NCBI RefSeq assembly: GCF_037975245.1
Contig: NC_092581.1
Span: 4,258,001 to 4,322,000 of the forward strand
Direction: 5' to 3'
From: Apostichopus japonicus
Taxonomy: Eukaryota > Echinodermata > Holothuroidea > Aspidochirotida > Stichopodidae
DNA: 64,000 bases
The first letter of the stretch is position 1. Every line of letters starts with the position of its first letter. The translations under genes were made by a program, and so were the position numbers. This document shows, one piece after another, positions 1-10,908 of this stretch. The notes beneath the pieces were generated by a model. That model was not told where the DNA came from, ran no database searches, and was given only the letters and a program-made list of their open reading frames with translations.

Positions 1-118
1 TCCTACATCAAAGAAATTGATCCATTCAGGGACAGACTGGAAAATCAATCAGTCATTGAAACTCATCGTTCTAATTTATTTATCGTTCATTTAAATTATC
101 AATTCATTTATTTTAAAG

Positions 119-248
119 GGTATACCTGCCAAACCAGAGCCAAGACCAGCTGAGCAAAGGAAAATGGAAAATGGAAATAAAACACAAACTGGGAAGAAGC
201 AACCAGATAAAGAGAAAGAAGAAAACAATAATATACCTGTTAATGAAA
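119..248 (+). CDS. Left IAP copy, basic linker exon
   Basis: The exon follows an AAAG acceptor and ends before GTAAGT. It reads GIPAKPEPRPAEQRK followed by a Lys/Asn/Glu-rich stretch that ends IPVNE. It is 27 codons shorter than the right-hand exon 18267-18477: an Ala/Pro-rich segment between GIP and the shared EPRPAEQRK has been lost. The start is phase 0 and the end phase 1, as in the paralogue. The acceptor has a weak pyrimidine tract, and so does the acceptor of the paralogue. Confidence 0.6.
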
Positions 249-3200
249 GTAAGTGGTCTATAACCGACCTAGGAATTACTAAAGAAAGTGTATCTAACCC
301 GCCAGAGAGAATTGTGGTCAAGTTTTGTTTAATATGGCAATTGACTTGCAATCTAAGGATTGCAGGTTCAAGCCCTCGCCCAGATCACTATGTGTTGTCG
401 TTAGGTTTAAAGACACCTAATACCTATTGCCTCGCTTCACCGAGGTGTAAAATGGGTGGTTACCTGTGAGGTAACTTGTAAATATAGTTAAGTGCTGCAG
501 GGATTAACTGTTGTATAGTCATGTGAAATGGCTTTGGCATTTATACAAGGCTCTATATTAAAACTCTGTAACTATAGCAAAGATTTATAGAAAGTCAGTC
601 TCAACAACCACCTCCCACTTCACCACAAACAAATAAAGGGAAAGTCATATTCATTGCAGCAACCCATCAGAAAAGTAGTAGCACTCCCCCTCCCAGCCCC
701 CTCCCAGCCCCCTGGTCATTACTTCTATGTTAACACACTTTGGTTTCTGCGTTCCCATGGTGATTTAGGAGTTGAAGAACTATTCCAGTCTGACGTTGCT
801 CAGTTTATGGTAGACTTGGGACTGGATGAGACCCTCATCAAGACTGTCCTCCGAAAACGTCTTGAGTCTGGTCAGAGTCCATACCAGACATCTGAAGAAC
901 TCTTTGTGGCCATATCTGAGGAAGAAGAGCGACAGCAGGCAGGAGCTGTCAGCAGTGTCCCAGCGGAGGAACCCGCTTCACAGAAAAAGAAATCCAACAA
1001 ACGGAAAGTATCCACCGATCAAGAACCAATGAAGGATAAGCCGCATGACAGTTCCAGGAAATCTCTTAAGAGGAAGCAACCTGCAAAACATGAAGGTATG
1101 TTTTATTAAGTCTAGCAAAAAAGAGCCGTTCGCATTTTGACAAATTTTGATTATCGTGCACCAACCAAATCCAGTGAAGGATTTTCACTGTCGTCCGGTC
1201 GTCCAATACGACTATAAATTAAAAAAAAATTAATGGACTACCAAATCTTTCAAAATGTTGTGTGCTTGGTCGTCCTTCGGACCACCAAAAAGAAAATGAA
1301 GGCTTTGAAGAATTATTGAGCCTAATTATATTTCATTAAAAACGAAAGTCAATTCAATTAAATAGTGGTTGATATTTTGCGAGAAGTTGTGAATAGGGTA
1401 AGGGATCGTTTTCAAACATAACGGTCATATGATCGAAGGTCAACAAAGGTCAATTAGTGGTCGAAAACTAGTATTTTTGCAATAACTTGAGAACAAAATG
1501 TCCGTCAAGGTTGGGAGTTATGCTATTGTAACCCAGTAGTCAACCCGCATCTAGGTGACCTTTGGGAGAGAATGAAACCCTCTTTTTAATTTTCTCTCTC
1601 TGAACGCCAGTGCGTCAAATAGGAAAGCCATTGTGTCAAAATCGCATCATAGCGGCTTAGCGGAAGCACTGGTGGTCACCAAAAAAAAGGTTTTTCTAAC
1701 ACCCTCATTTAGATTACTGCTTCTTTGTGTGATAACTACAAAATGTGTTTTCCTAGAAGAGGAGGAGGAAGAGGAAGAGGAAGAGGAGGAGGAAAGGGAG
1801 GAGGAGGACGAGAAGGAGGAAGAGCTAGAAGGGGAGGAGGAGGAAGAGGAGGAGGAGGACGAGAAGGAGGAAGAGCTAGAAGGGGAGGAGGAGGAAGAGG
1901 AGGAGGAAGAGGAGGAGGAAGAGGAAGAGGAAGAAGAGCTAGAAGGGGAGGAGGAGGAAGAGGAGGAGGAGGACGAGAAGGAGGAAGAGCTAGAAGGGGA
2001 GGAGGAGGAAGAGGAGGAGGAAGAGGAGGAGGAAGAGGAAGAGGAAGAAGAGCTAGAGGAGGAGGAGGAGGAGGAGGAGGAAGAGGAGGAGGAAGAGGAG
2101 GAGGAAGGGGAGGAAGAGTATGATGGTGAGTTGTAATCATTGTAGAAAGACAATCCTGGATTTGAGGTTTTAAGGATTAACTTTTAGAAGAACCTTGTAC
2201 ATGTCTGCTTAACTGGATGCACTTAATTTAACTGGTAAAAAAGCATATAATTTGAAAAGAAGTAAAGATGGAGGTAGACTTCCCAGAATAATTTCATGAA
2301 TGTTGTTATTGACATTATTGTGCTTTTGTGTGATTCATTGTTAGACTGTGTTAGGTTTCCCTTGGTCGTGAAATAAAATCTGTGAATTTTGTGAGCATTC
2401 GAAACTTCATCTTGGAAAAGAAACTGTAAACGACAAAGGCAAATGAATATATATAAATGAAAATCGTAATGAGTTGGAAAATCAAGAACAGTGAAAAAAC
2501 TTTCAGCCTCCACCGGGATTCGAACCACGGGCCTTTCTCTCTGTACGCGGACACCCTAGCCACTAGGCTATGGACGCTGATTGTATGTCCAGAGGTTCGA
2601 AACCGGTAAGAAAGGTCGTAAATCCACTGTAGGCGTTTGTCACCTGTATCGAACAATACTAGTTCTGTTTTTGGTGACATATTTTGCCTTACTCTAGAGA
2701 TCAAACATGATGCTAACCAACTCGAAATCATTTGTGATTCCTAAAGCCGGATCTCGAAAGAGATACTTTGAACAGACTTTATGTTAAGGCAATGGAGGTA
2801 AACGACAAAGGCAAATGAATATATATAAATGAAAATCGTAATGAGTTGGAAAATCAAGAACAGTGAAAAAACTTTCAGTCTCCACCGGGATTCGAACCAC
2901 AGGCCTTTCTCTCTGTACGCGGACACCCTAACCACTAGGCTATGGATGCTGATTGTATGTCCAGAGGTTCGAAACCGGTAAGGAAGGTTGTAATTCCACT
3001 GTAGGCGTTTGTCACCTGTATCGAACAATACTAGTTCTGTTTTTGTGACATATTTTGCCTTACTCTAGAGATCAAACATGATGCTAACCAACTCGAAATC
3101 ATTTGTGATTCCTAAAGCCAGATCTCGAAAGACATACTTTGAACAGACTTTATGTTAATGCAATGGAGGTAAACAACAAAGGCAATGAATTTATATAAAT

Positions 3201-4481
3201 GAAAATCGTAATGAGTTGGAAAATCCAAAACAGTGAAAAAACTTTCAGCCTCCACCGGGATTCGAACCACAGGCCTTTCTCTCTGTACGCGGACACCCTA
3301 ACCACTAGGCTATGGACGCTGATTGTATGTCCAGAGGTTCGAAACCGGTAAGGAAGGTCGTAATTCTACTGTAGGAGTTTGTCACCTGTATCGAACAAAA
3401 CTAGTTCTGTTTTTTGTGTCATATATATATTGATATATAGGAATCACAAATGACTTTGAGTTGGTTAGAATCATGTTTGATCTCTAGAGTAAGGCAAAGA
3501 TGTCACCATATATATATATACAATCAGCGTCCATAGCCTAGTGGTTAGGGTGTGCGCATATAAAGCGGGAGGCCCGGGTTTGAATCCTGGTGGAGGCTGG
3601 AAGTTTCTTCACTGTTCTGGATTTTACAGCCCATTACAATTTCAATTTATATTAATTTGCGTTTGTGATTTACCTCCATTTCATTAACAAAAGTCTGTTC
3701 AAAGTATCTCTTTTGAGATCCGGCTATAAGAATCTCAAATGACTTCTAAGTGGTTAGAATCATGTTTAATTTCTAGAGTATGGCAAATATGTCACCAAAA
3801 ACAGAACAAGTTTTTCTCGATACAGGTGACAAACGCCTACAGTGGAATTTCGACCTTCTTAACAGATTTCGAACCTCTGGACATACAATCAGCATCAGAA
3901 AAAAAAAATTATCTTCTAATGGGATGTTGAATTCTGCTTTCAAAACTTTCTTTTTACGTTACGTCTCCTGTTGTTGTCAAGCGTTTAAAATCTTTATATC
4001 ATCCTATCTCAAATGATATTTGAAAAGTACAGAAAAAGAACGTTGTGATCAATAGACAGTTCCGTGTATCAACCAGTACCACAGAATACGATTTTATTTT
4101 CACGACTAAGGGAAATCTTGTCGAGAAGTATATAACTCCCCAGTCATTCCTGTCTTCAGAAATTAAACGATGCGCCGCCAAGTTAAAGAATAGAAATTAG
4201 AAACAAAAAAAGCAAACCAATAAAATCAACCAAAAGTGGTGAAAACAATACTAAGCTCTCTAGCTAAATCTAATATCAGTTTCTAACTATCTTCCTTTGC
4301 AGAGTGGCTACGAAGGAAACTTTGTCAGACTTGTCGCAGCAGAGCTCGAGAGGTCCTTAATTTGCCTTGTTGTCATATGATGCTGTGCCAACCATGTGAT
4401 GGGGAAACCTCCTGCAAATATTGTTGTTGTTACTGTAGATGTATAATTAAAGATCGGGTGGTTGCGGAATATGAGCCCTAG
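119..4481 (+). CDS. IAP-like gene, left inverted copy, 3' part: linker, UBA, poly-Glu, divergent RING
   Basis: Model: exons 119-248, 769-1095, 1757-2125 and 4303-4481, all joined at phase-1 introns. They give 335 in-frame codons ending in TAG. The first exon starts in phase 0, as in the right gene, so BIR exons are expected left of the window. The protein would be a shortened IAP that keeps the ubiquitin-binding UBA and a RING E3 domain but has no death-fold domains. In their place is about 123 residues that are almost all glutamate. The reading frame is open throughout and every junction has GT-AG, so it may be functional. A decaying paralogue is the alternative, since the acidic exon is a microsatellite and the RING is unusual. 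Confidence 0.65.
300..560 (+). repeat. tRNA-derived SINE, shared with the right copy
   Basis: The head has a tRNA-like A-box region (GTGGTCAAG) and a B box (GGTTCAAGCCC near 363), followed by a SINE body with GTTAGGTTTAAAGACACC. The same element in reverse orientation is at about 17870-18215, with an extra internal segment of about 130 bp. A related copy lies at 39355-39635. Its presence in both inverted copies dates it before the duplication. Confidence 0.7.
769..1095 (+). CDS. Left IAP copy, UBA exon
   Basis: The exon lies between GATTTAG and G|GTATGT, phase 1 to phase 1, 109 codons. It encodes VEELFQSDVAQFMVDLG, then ETLIKTVLRKRLESGQSPY and a Glu-rich helix end. This is the UBA fold found between BIR3 and RING in cIAP and XIAP, which binds polyubiquitin. 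A Lys/Ser-rich segment follows and ends KRKQPAKHE. It is nearly identical to the right exon 17301-17630 with a one-codon length difference, so duplication is fairly recent or the exon is under selection. The MG loop of UBA reads LG here. Confidence 0.8.
1757..2125 (+). CDS. Left IAP copy, poly-glutamate exon
   Basis: After TTTTCCTAG, the phase-1 reading frame gives 123 codons, nearly all GAG/GAA, with recurring ELEG and DEK interruptions, ending EEYD before G|GTGAGT. The last residues and donor match the end of the right exon 15575-15928 (QYN before G|GTGAGT), so this is the expanded acidic tail of the DED exon. The roughly 100-codon DED part is deleted. The acceptor sits where the right copy has an intronic TTTTCCTACAG, about 80 bp upstream of the real exon start, so a deletion seems to have activated a former intronic site. 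It may instead be unspliced. Confidence 0.5.
2428..3425 (-). repeat. Three tandem copies of a tRNA-derived repeat, about 372 bp each
   Basis: Units begin at about 2428, 2800 and 3171, the last one partial. Read on the minus strand each carries an A box (TAGCCTAGTGG) and a B box (GGTTCGAATCC), the split RNA polymerase III promoter of a tRNA-derived SINE. The units are close to each other in sequence. Tandem arrangement with a constant period points to unequal exchange and not to three independent insertions. They fill the interval where the second DED exon of the right gene would be. Confidence 0.75.
3515..3900 (+). repeat. Same SINE in opposite orientation, plus a fragment
   Basis: The A box is at about 3533 (TAGCCTAGTGG) and the B-box-like GGTTTGAATCC at about 3579, here on the plus strand. 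A further piece at about 3730-3900 repeats the unit tail (ACAGGTGACAAACGCC). With the minus-strand array just upstream it makes a long imperfect inverted repeat. Confidence 0.65.
4303..4481 (+). CDS. Left IAP copy, diverged C-terminal RING exon
   Basis: The exon follows CCTTTGCAG in phase 1 and runs 59 codons to TAG. It reads EWLRRKLCQTC, then REVLNLPCCHMMLCQPC, then SCKYCCCYCRCIIKDRV, ending AEYEP. The spacing C-x2-C, C-x-H-x3-C-x2-C, C-x2-C is that of an IAP RING finger, the E3 ligase domain that must lie at the extreme C terminus. The last zinc pair sits inside a run of extra cysteines. Compared with the right RING only the zinc ligands and a few core positions remain. Its phase fits the exon at 1757-2125. 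Membership in this gene is inferred from phase, strand and order. Confidence 0.6.
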
Positions 4482-7019
4482 GAAGTAAAGTGTACAGGTA
4501 ATATCAAGTTTGTTTCTGTTCAAGATAATATAATCCAGAGGTTATACATATTTATCGCAATGAACCCAAAAAAGGCACCCCCTCCAAACCCTTAACTCTT
4601 CCCCAAAACAAATACCAGTGTCAAGAGAAAATGAAATATGAAAGTAGCTCCATTCCCCTCCCCCGCCCCCCACCCACCGCAATAGAGAGTAAATACAAAA
4701 ACTTAATGGTGCTATATATGGCTATGACATCACTGTAAACTGGCATGGTGCAATCTTCTGCCAAGAAGGAAAGCAGAGGTAATAAAAAAAAAGAAATGTG
4801 CAAGATCATGTAATAAACCATGTTTATCTCCTGCGCTGTCTGTTAACTAACTTATGTGCAAAAACTAGCCCATGAAAGTTAAGTCATATGCATGTTCTGC
4901 TAGCTGTTGTGAGAGAGGAGAACAGCGAAGCTACAACGAACTATAAGAAAGGTCAGCATTACTCTGTGGATTGAGAAACATTTACCACCTTATGGGGTTC
5001 TTTTGTCTACTTTACTTTGTACAGTACTAGATATTATATGGAGATGGACCATAACCGAAGTGTCCTTGCTTTCACTTACATTCCATTTCCACACTTGAGG
5101 CTTTCAGTACATATATTTAATTCAGTAATAATCTTGCCAGTGGTTCGAAATAACGCCTGAACATGTTTGTAGCCTGTGACGAATTTAACATCATCATGTC
5201 ACTCGGACAAAATATGGTCAGCGTATTATTCTAAATACAAATTCAATATTATTACTTATTGCTATATTTGAACTAAATGAAAACAAGAAAGTCAGTGCAT
5301 TCTAGATAGACTCGTAGATTCTGCAATTTTACTAATTTAATCATTTTTTACCCAATCCTTTGATGAAGATAAACTTTGCTGGAAGTCATTTGATGGTGTG
5401 CACTATGGGAGTTTCTTGCCTGGTCGTTAATTATGACATTTGTTTTGTATTCTCTTGCTCTGGGCAAGTGAAAAGCAAGCATTAGAAGCGTTGATTTGTA
5501 ACAACCGTGTGGTTGTAGGTTTGATGCACAACAACTTGGTGAAATAGGTCCAAAACAATATATTAATGGCATTGGTCAATTTGGTCTTGACGTGATGTCA
5601 AAGAGCAGGCGTTTTCCAAGTTGCGTTTAGCATTATTTCCATTCCATTCGGCGACGAATTTTAAATCAAGTGAATTGAAGCTAGTCTGTAAAGTAATGGT
5701 TTGATGTGATTTCAATTGCTAGTTCACTTACAAGTAATAACATCATAACTTAAACAAGTAGAACGTACTTTTTATCTGGTGTTTTAATTTTATCTTGTGT
5801 TGCACATGTCCAAATTGTCATCACCTTTCTAGAGAGAGATGCAAAGTTTAAAGGAGCGCTCAAGCTGGACAATTGAATATTTTTTTGTTCAAGCAAGGAG
5901 GTCCTACTACCTTCGTAGAACCTTGGTTCGAGGACAATGTCTGGAAGAAGGTGGGAGCAGTTTGCAAGTCACAACTTCACTGAGTAACACAAATTTGACT
6001 TTTCAAGAATCAATGTATGATCATGTAGTTTCTTGATCACCATTAAAAAAAATTATTCTTGATAAAACTATTTTAATTTCTACCAAAATTCTATCGAGAA
6101 GATCTTTCTTTTCATCATGTATGGTAATGTTTCAAATGTTTCAGTAATTTATTATTTTGTGCAATTAAAATCAAGCAGTATATAAAGATTTTTTTTTATA
6201 AAATGTGATGCACATTTTAATACTAAGAAACATTTTATTGTGCTCATTTTGTGAGAAGCTAACCATGAATGTGATTCAAATGTTAATTTAAGTTTACCAA
6301 AAGTTGCAATAAAAATCATGTGTCATACTTCACTACACAACTTGCCTGTTGGTTACTTCTGACAATTTGCAGCTGTCATTTTCACATGTACTAAGTATGT
6401 GATGGAATGGATCTGAAATTTGGTTAATGTTGCTGCAATTTTAATAACCTTGTTCTATAAGATTTATAAGATTTTGAAATGGCTCAGACTTAACATATTT
6501 TGCACAAAAAAAAAATTATTTTAATGTAACAGACTTTATTTAGATATAGTTAAATTTATTTAGATATAGAAAATTATTTAGATATAGTTAAATACAGTAT
6601 TGAAAATAAATCATTTCCAATCTCAAACAGTTTTGTTTTTTTGTTATATTGTTATAAATTATTGTATGAGATGTTATATGTTTTGCAAATAAAGCTGTGT
6701 AGTTATGCAATGTAAAGTGACCCTGGAAGTGCTCCCAATAAACTCATTGGTATAATTTGTATGAATGCAAGCTGACTTTCAAACCTACAACAACAGTGTT
6801 GTCATAAAGTTGTCATAAAATATCACTCCCTTAGGTACAAATACATTAAAATACTACTTTGAATGTTTGTGATAATAACCAGATGCAGTCAAGCCTCAAA
6901 AATGATTAAGAATACATACATTCCAGACTTTTTCAGACATAACCTATGTTTTGATTCCTTATTGGATGCAGAAGGAATCTATGCGATGATGTGTATGTAT
7001 AAGACGCTTGTAAACATGG
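4482..7019. other. No gene seen: 3' flank of the left IAP copy
   Basis: AT-rich sequence with only short open frames that match nothing I know. Poly(A)-signal-like AATAAA occurs near 6690 and 6742, too far from the stop at 4481 to be assigned safely. A weak stretch at about 4085-4120 resembles intron sequence near 2350 and 15350. Confidence 0.5.
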
Positions 7020-7400
7020 TAAGTTGATGGTAGGTTAAGTGTGTGTGGATCCATCTTATTGAGTACAAGAAGCCTATTGTCTTCTGTGAAGTGCAATGGT
7101 CATTTGGGGGTAACAGAGGTCAAAGTCTGAAAACTTTGTGATCACATTAACTCAAAAAGTACATCGTTGTTGAACTTCATACATGGTATGTAGATTCTAC
7201 TTGATGGAGTACAAGAACCCTATTGAAATTGGTGGAGGACATAGGTCATTTGCAATCAACATTTAAGTGAAAGTATGAAAATGTTGTAAACACAAGAAGT
7301 ACATCTTTCTTGAACTTCATACGTAGTATGTAGATCCAGCTTGGTGAGTGCAAGAATGCTATTGAAATTGGTAGTGGTCAATGGTCACATGAGGTCAACA
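7020..7400. repeat. Degenerate tandem repeat, about 140-bp unit
   Basis: Three diverged copies share ACTTCATAC, GTATGTAGAT, GAGTACAAGAA and CCTATTGAAATTGG, at about 7030, 7170 and 7313. A related tandem family with CATACTTGGTACATAT and CCCTATTGAT is in REV3L intron 5 (51960-52640). Confidence 0.6.
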
Positions 7401-7454
7401 GGCATTAAAATCTGTAAACTTATTAAACACTCCAAACTTGAAGCTACAAGTAAT

Positions 7455-8235
7455 CAGTGTGCAAAATATGGCTTATCTCCTTACAGGAATTTATTAAGCT
7501 TTATGAACCAACTCGTTCCCTGCGCTCTTCTAAGGTAGCATACACCCATTAAAAGCCCCATGAACTTACACTCTAAATCAAAAAGTAATGTGGTCTTAAG
7601 TCTAGATAGAAGTTCTTACTAGCTAAACGCTACACATCACCGGATAGCTGACAAGTGGCCTTTCATGGCACCATCAATTTTCCGTATCATGACCATGTAG
7701 ATTTTTGGCTATCCGAGCCGGAAGTTTTCGTCACTTGTAAACAAACCTCTTCACTCAGTGGTAAACAATTTTCGTACAACGCTCCTGGGAGGCCTAAAGG
7801 GGTCGAAAATTGCCTCAATAAACCCAATTTTCTCACCACATGTACTTCCATTCATACTCTATAACATGCAAGCCACAAAAAAAAAATAGATCATGATTAA
7901 TAACAGATCAAAAAAGATGTTCTCCTGATGCTTTTTGGCACTGTTCCTGAAGGAGAACAATCGAGCAGATGTGGATATAGACAATAGGAGTATGCCACCC
8001 TAACAAATTGTTACTTTCTGTTACAGTAAATCCCCGCACTCAATTTTACGGTGGACGTAGTTTTTAGTACGCTGCCCCATATTTTTGGAATCAACTTCCC
8101 ATGAATGTCCGCCAGGCTCCATCTGTTCTCAATTTCAAATCGATGCTCAAGACCCACCTGTTCGGTTATGTTTTTGATCACTGATGTTGTTTTTCTCATC
8201 ATTTTTCGCCTTCATCTTGTTTGTGTTTTGTTGGC
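7455..8235 (+). mobile_element. LINE 3' end, broken by a miniature transposon
   Basis: Fragments 7455-7533 and 8004-8235 together match the LINE end at 11400-11800. The readable pieces are YGLSPYRNLL and then PRTQFYGG, AAPYFWNQLP and LKTHLFGYVF. This is the typical C-terminal tail of a CR1/L2-type reverse transcriptase, followed by an ATT-rich tail. Stops interrupt it. Confidence 0.65.
7534..7999. mobile_element. MITE inserted in the LINE end, CTAA target duplication
   Basis: The 466-bp insert has ends GGTAGCATAC and GTATGCCACC, an imperfect 10-bp terminal inverted repeat, and is flanked by CTAA on both sides. The interrupted LINE can be read across the gap when aligned to 11530-11625. A short T-A-rich duplication of this kind fits PIF/Harbinger-like elements. 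The family is not certain. Confidence 0.6.
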
Positions 8236-9600
8236 ACATCAAGGCATCTGCATTATGCACATTATAAATGTACTTATTATTATAATTATTATTTAATTGA
8301 AATTTTAGAATGTAGATCAAGTTTCTTTTCTATAAATGAAAAAGTCCAAAAAAGACAATTATTCATGTGAATTGCCCTTTCTATGTGGCTGGTTTGCAAT
8401 ATGTTCCTGTACTTTATTCATACTTTATTTCGTTTCACTGTTTACAAACAATTTTTTTTTAAGCTTTTCTAAAATGAAGAATCAGAAAGAAGTTTCCATC
8501 GTCAAAGTTTGAATTGCTTATTTTCTACGTGGCTGGGTGACATGAAAGTGCCTGCTTCAAAATCAAACAGAAGGTAGCTGAATCTAACAAAATTATAACA
8601 ATGCATGGTAATTTACTTAAGTTATATATAAATGTTCAAAATGTGGAATATGTTGAAATGATAAACATAGATTGATATTTTTTCTTTGTCTTACTTTTGA
8701 CATATGATATATCTGCGAAACCAAATTCTGCCTGAACTGATATCCATGTCATGCTTAGTGTGAATAAAATATTGCTAAGACAAGGAATATATTTCCCCAT
8801 AAAGGCTAGAAATTAAGTACAATATGCCAGGAAGCTAACAGCTTTATAACTTGGTTACAAAATCTTATACAAACTTTTAATCTTATCTCTACATTGATTA
8901 ACATTGACTACTCTAATGACACAGGAATTTTAAAGGTACAAGTTTGGCTTCCAGTTTTAAGGGAAAATGTAAAATGAAAAACCTAAGGACACCGGTGAAA
9001 ATATTAAACCACTTTTACCATCAATGAAGTATCAATAACCTTACCAATGGATAACTCTTTGTTCTTCCAACTTAATTTGTGTTTTTATCATTGAAAACAA
9101 ATATTTATAAATGACAAATTTAATTTCAGTTTGTAGAAGAGAATTTCTGGGCATCTTGGGCTACAATTATATTCTTCTGTGTAAAATATAATTTACCTCT
9201 GCCTTACTGATTCAAGTACAGTTGAATATCACTGTTTTAAAAAATGCAGTAAACCATATATAATTTGTATGTTATTACACAGCCGAGGATCAGGAAAAAA
9301 ATTTGGTAAACAGTACAAAGCTGGAACTTTGAAAGTAATTTAAATAAACAACACTTAGCAGCATGTGTCAAAATAATGTTACAACAGAATACAACCAATT
9401 TTTCAAAACATAGATTTATTAGCTATCAGTGTATCGAAATTGTCAGTGCATTGTTATTGGATACTTTTGGGAATAAAGTGCATGACAGATTCCTGCCTAC
9501 GATGAGATAATTCATCCAAGTTATTATCCAACTTAACAGCCTACAAAATGCAAATGTGACAACAGTTTATGTAAAACCATCTTGCCAAAAGCAACATGAC
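8236..9600. other. No gene seen between the two IAP genes
   Basis: AT-rich intergenic DNA between convergent genes. I see no long frame, RNA gene or clear element. Confidence 0.5.
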
Positions 9601-9899
9601 TTTTTTTTTCATTTTCTTAGTTCTTCTTCTTTTTCTTAGTTCTTCTTCTTTTTCTTAGTTCTTTCTTAGTTCTTCGTAGTTCTTTCTTAGTTCTTCTTAG
9701 TTCTTCTTGGTTCTTCTTAGTTCTTTCTTAGTTCTTCTTAGCTCTTACTGTTCTTTCTTAGTTCTTTCTTAGTTCTTCTTAGCTCTTACTGTTCTTTCTT
9801 AGTTCTTTCTTAGTTCTTCTAATAGTTTTTTCTTAGTTCTTCCTCTTCTTAGTTCTTCTTCTTAGTTCTTATAATAATTCTTTCTTAGTTCTTATAATA
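9601..9899. repeat. Pyrimidine-rich minisatellite, TTCTTAGTTC type
   Basis: Irregular tandem copies of TTCTTAGTTC and TTCTTTCTTAG. It continues at 10909-11300, and the two halves are separated by an hAT-like insertion. Confidence 0.85.
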
Positions 9900-9907
9900 G
9901 TTCTTTT

Positions 9908-10908
9908 TAGGGATGCACCGGATATCCGGTCCGGCCGGACTATCCGGCCGGATAGTGAGCAATTATCCGGTTCCGGCCGGATATTTTTCAAAATCCGGCC
10001 GGATCTTTTTCAAAATCTGGCCGGATCTTTTTCAAAATCTGGCCTGAATTATTCCTTAAAAAGGTGTTGGTATTAACTTAAATCAATGTAAACTATTTCC
10101 AAAAATTAATAAAAACATTCAAAGTAAGGAAAAATTAGGTTTAACATCTTTAATTTAATTTTCTCAATGGTCTGACCCACTGTTTCTAAAGATCAACCAA
10201 AATAATACAACTACTGTAATAATATGAAGCTATATAAAACAAATACGGTTTGCAGTGAAATCATTTCTTGCAGCCTTCATCAGTTTAATATTGTGCAGTT
10301 AAAATAGACCATTTATATACTTATAATAGTCAAAATACTGTCCCATTATTGTTGACATTCATGTTTTCTCTGAAATTTTATGTGTAAAACGTTCTCTTAT
10401 TTGGTTACATACGTCTGAATATTTTTAATTCCACAAAAAACCACTTCATTTTAAAGTTCATTCTTAAACCTTAGAATAACTTTTATTCTCATCAAAAAAG
10501 ATTAATTCCAGAGCTGACAATGAAAACAATTTCAAAAGTAACCTTTCTACAGTTATCACATACAGAAACAATTATCTTCATAGGTAGTATGCAGTATTTT
10601 TCCAGCAAACAAATTTACATACTGTATCAAGCTTGTCAACAATTATATTGTAGTTATTTTATTAAAGAATGTAGATTACACCACTTCAAGTTATATTTAA
10701 TCTCATAAATGGGGTCTTAATTTCACCTTCTTTATAATATGCGTATACCTCACCTAAGATTTGTTCATTGTTTCATACTTCTAATTCTTATTAATGATTT
10801 TCTTTTGTGTAATGAAAAAATCCGGATTTTATCCGGCTGGATTTCATGTACTATCCGGCAAAATCCGGTTCCGGCCGGATCCAAAAATTTGGATCCGGTG
10901 CATCCTTA
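9908..10908. mobile_element. hAT-like non-autonomous transposon, 1001 bp
   Basis: The ends are TAGGGATGCACCGGAT and ATCCGGTGCATCCTTA, terminal inverted repeats with one mismatch in the first 16 bases. They are flanked by a perfect 8-bp duplication GTTCTTTT at 9900-9907 and 10909-10916. Subterminal regions are packed with CCGGCCGGAT motifs in both orientations. There is no transposase frame. The 8-bp duplication and GGATGCACC-type ends fit the hAT superfamily. Because the host is a repeat of similar sequence, part of the flank match could be chance. Confidence 0.85.

Larger units (their letters stand above)
1..2395 (+). repeat. Left arm of an inverted segmental duplication
   Basis: This stretch resembles the reverse complement of roughly 15335-18610. 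Matching blocks are the intron near position 1 (against about 18540-18610), the linker exon, a tRNA-derived SINE (about 300-560), the UBA exon, intron sequence at about 1640-1756 (against 16010-16095), the acidic exon end and about 270 bp of the following intron to about 2395. Blocks at about 1120-1640 on the left and 16100-17270 on the right are not obviously alignable. The shared introns and SINE show genomic duplication, not retrocopying. The window begins inside the duplication, so its outer edge is unknown. Confidence 0.85.

Noticed and set aside
1647-2153. Long minus-strand poly-Ser frame and Gly/Arg-rich or Pro-rich frames over the GAG/GAA tract
   Set aside because: They are the other frames of a purine microsatellite and have no independent coding evidence. 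Only the Glu frame fits the exon phases and the sister gene.
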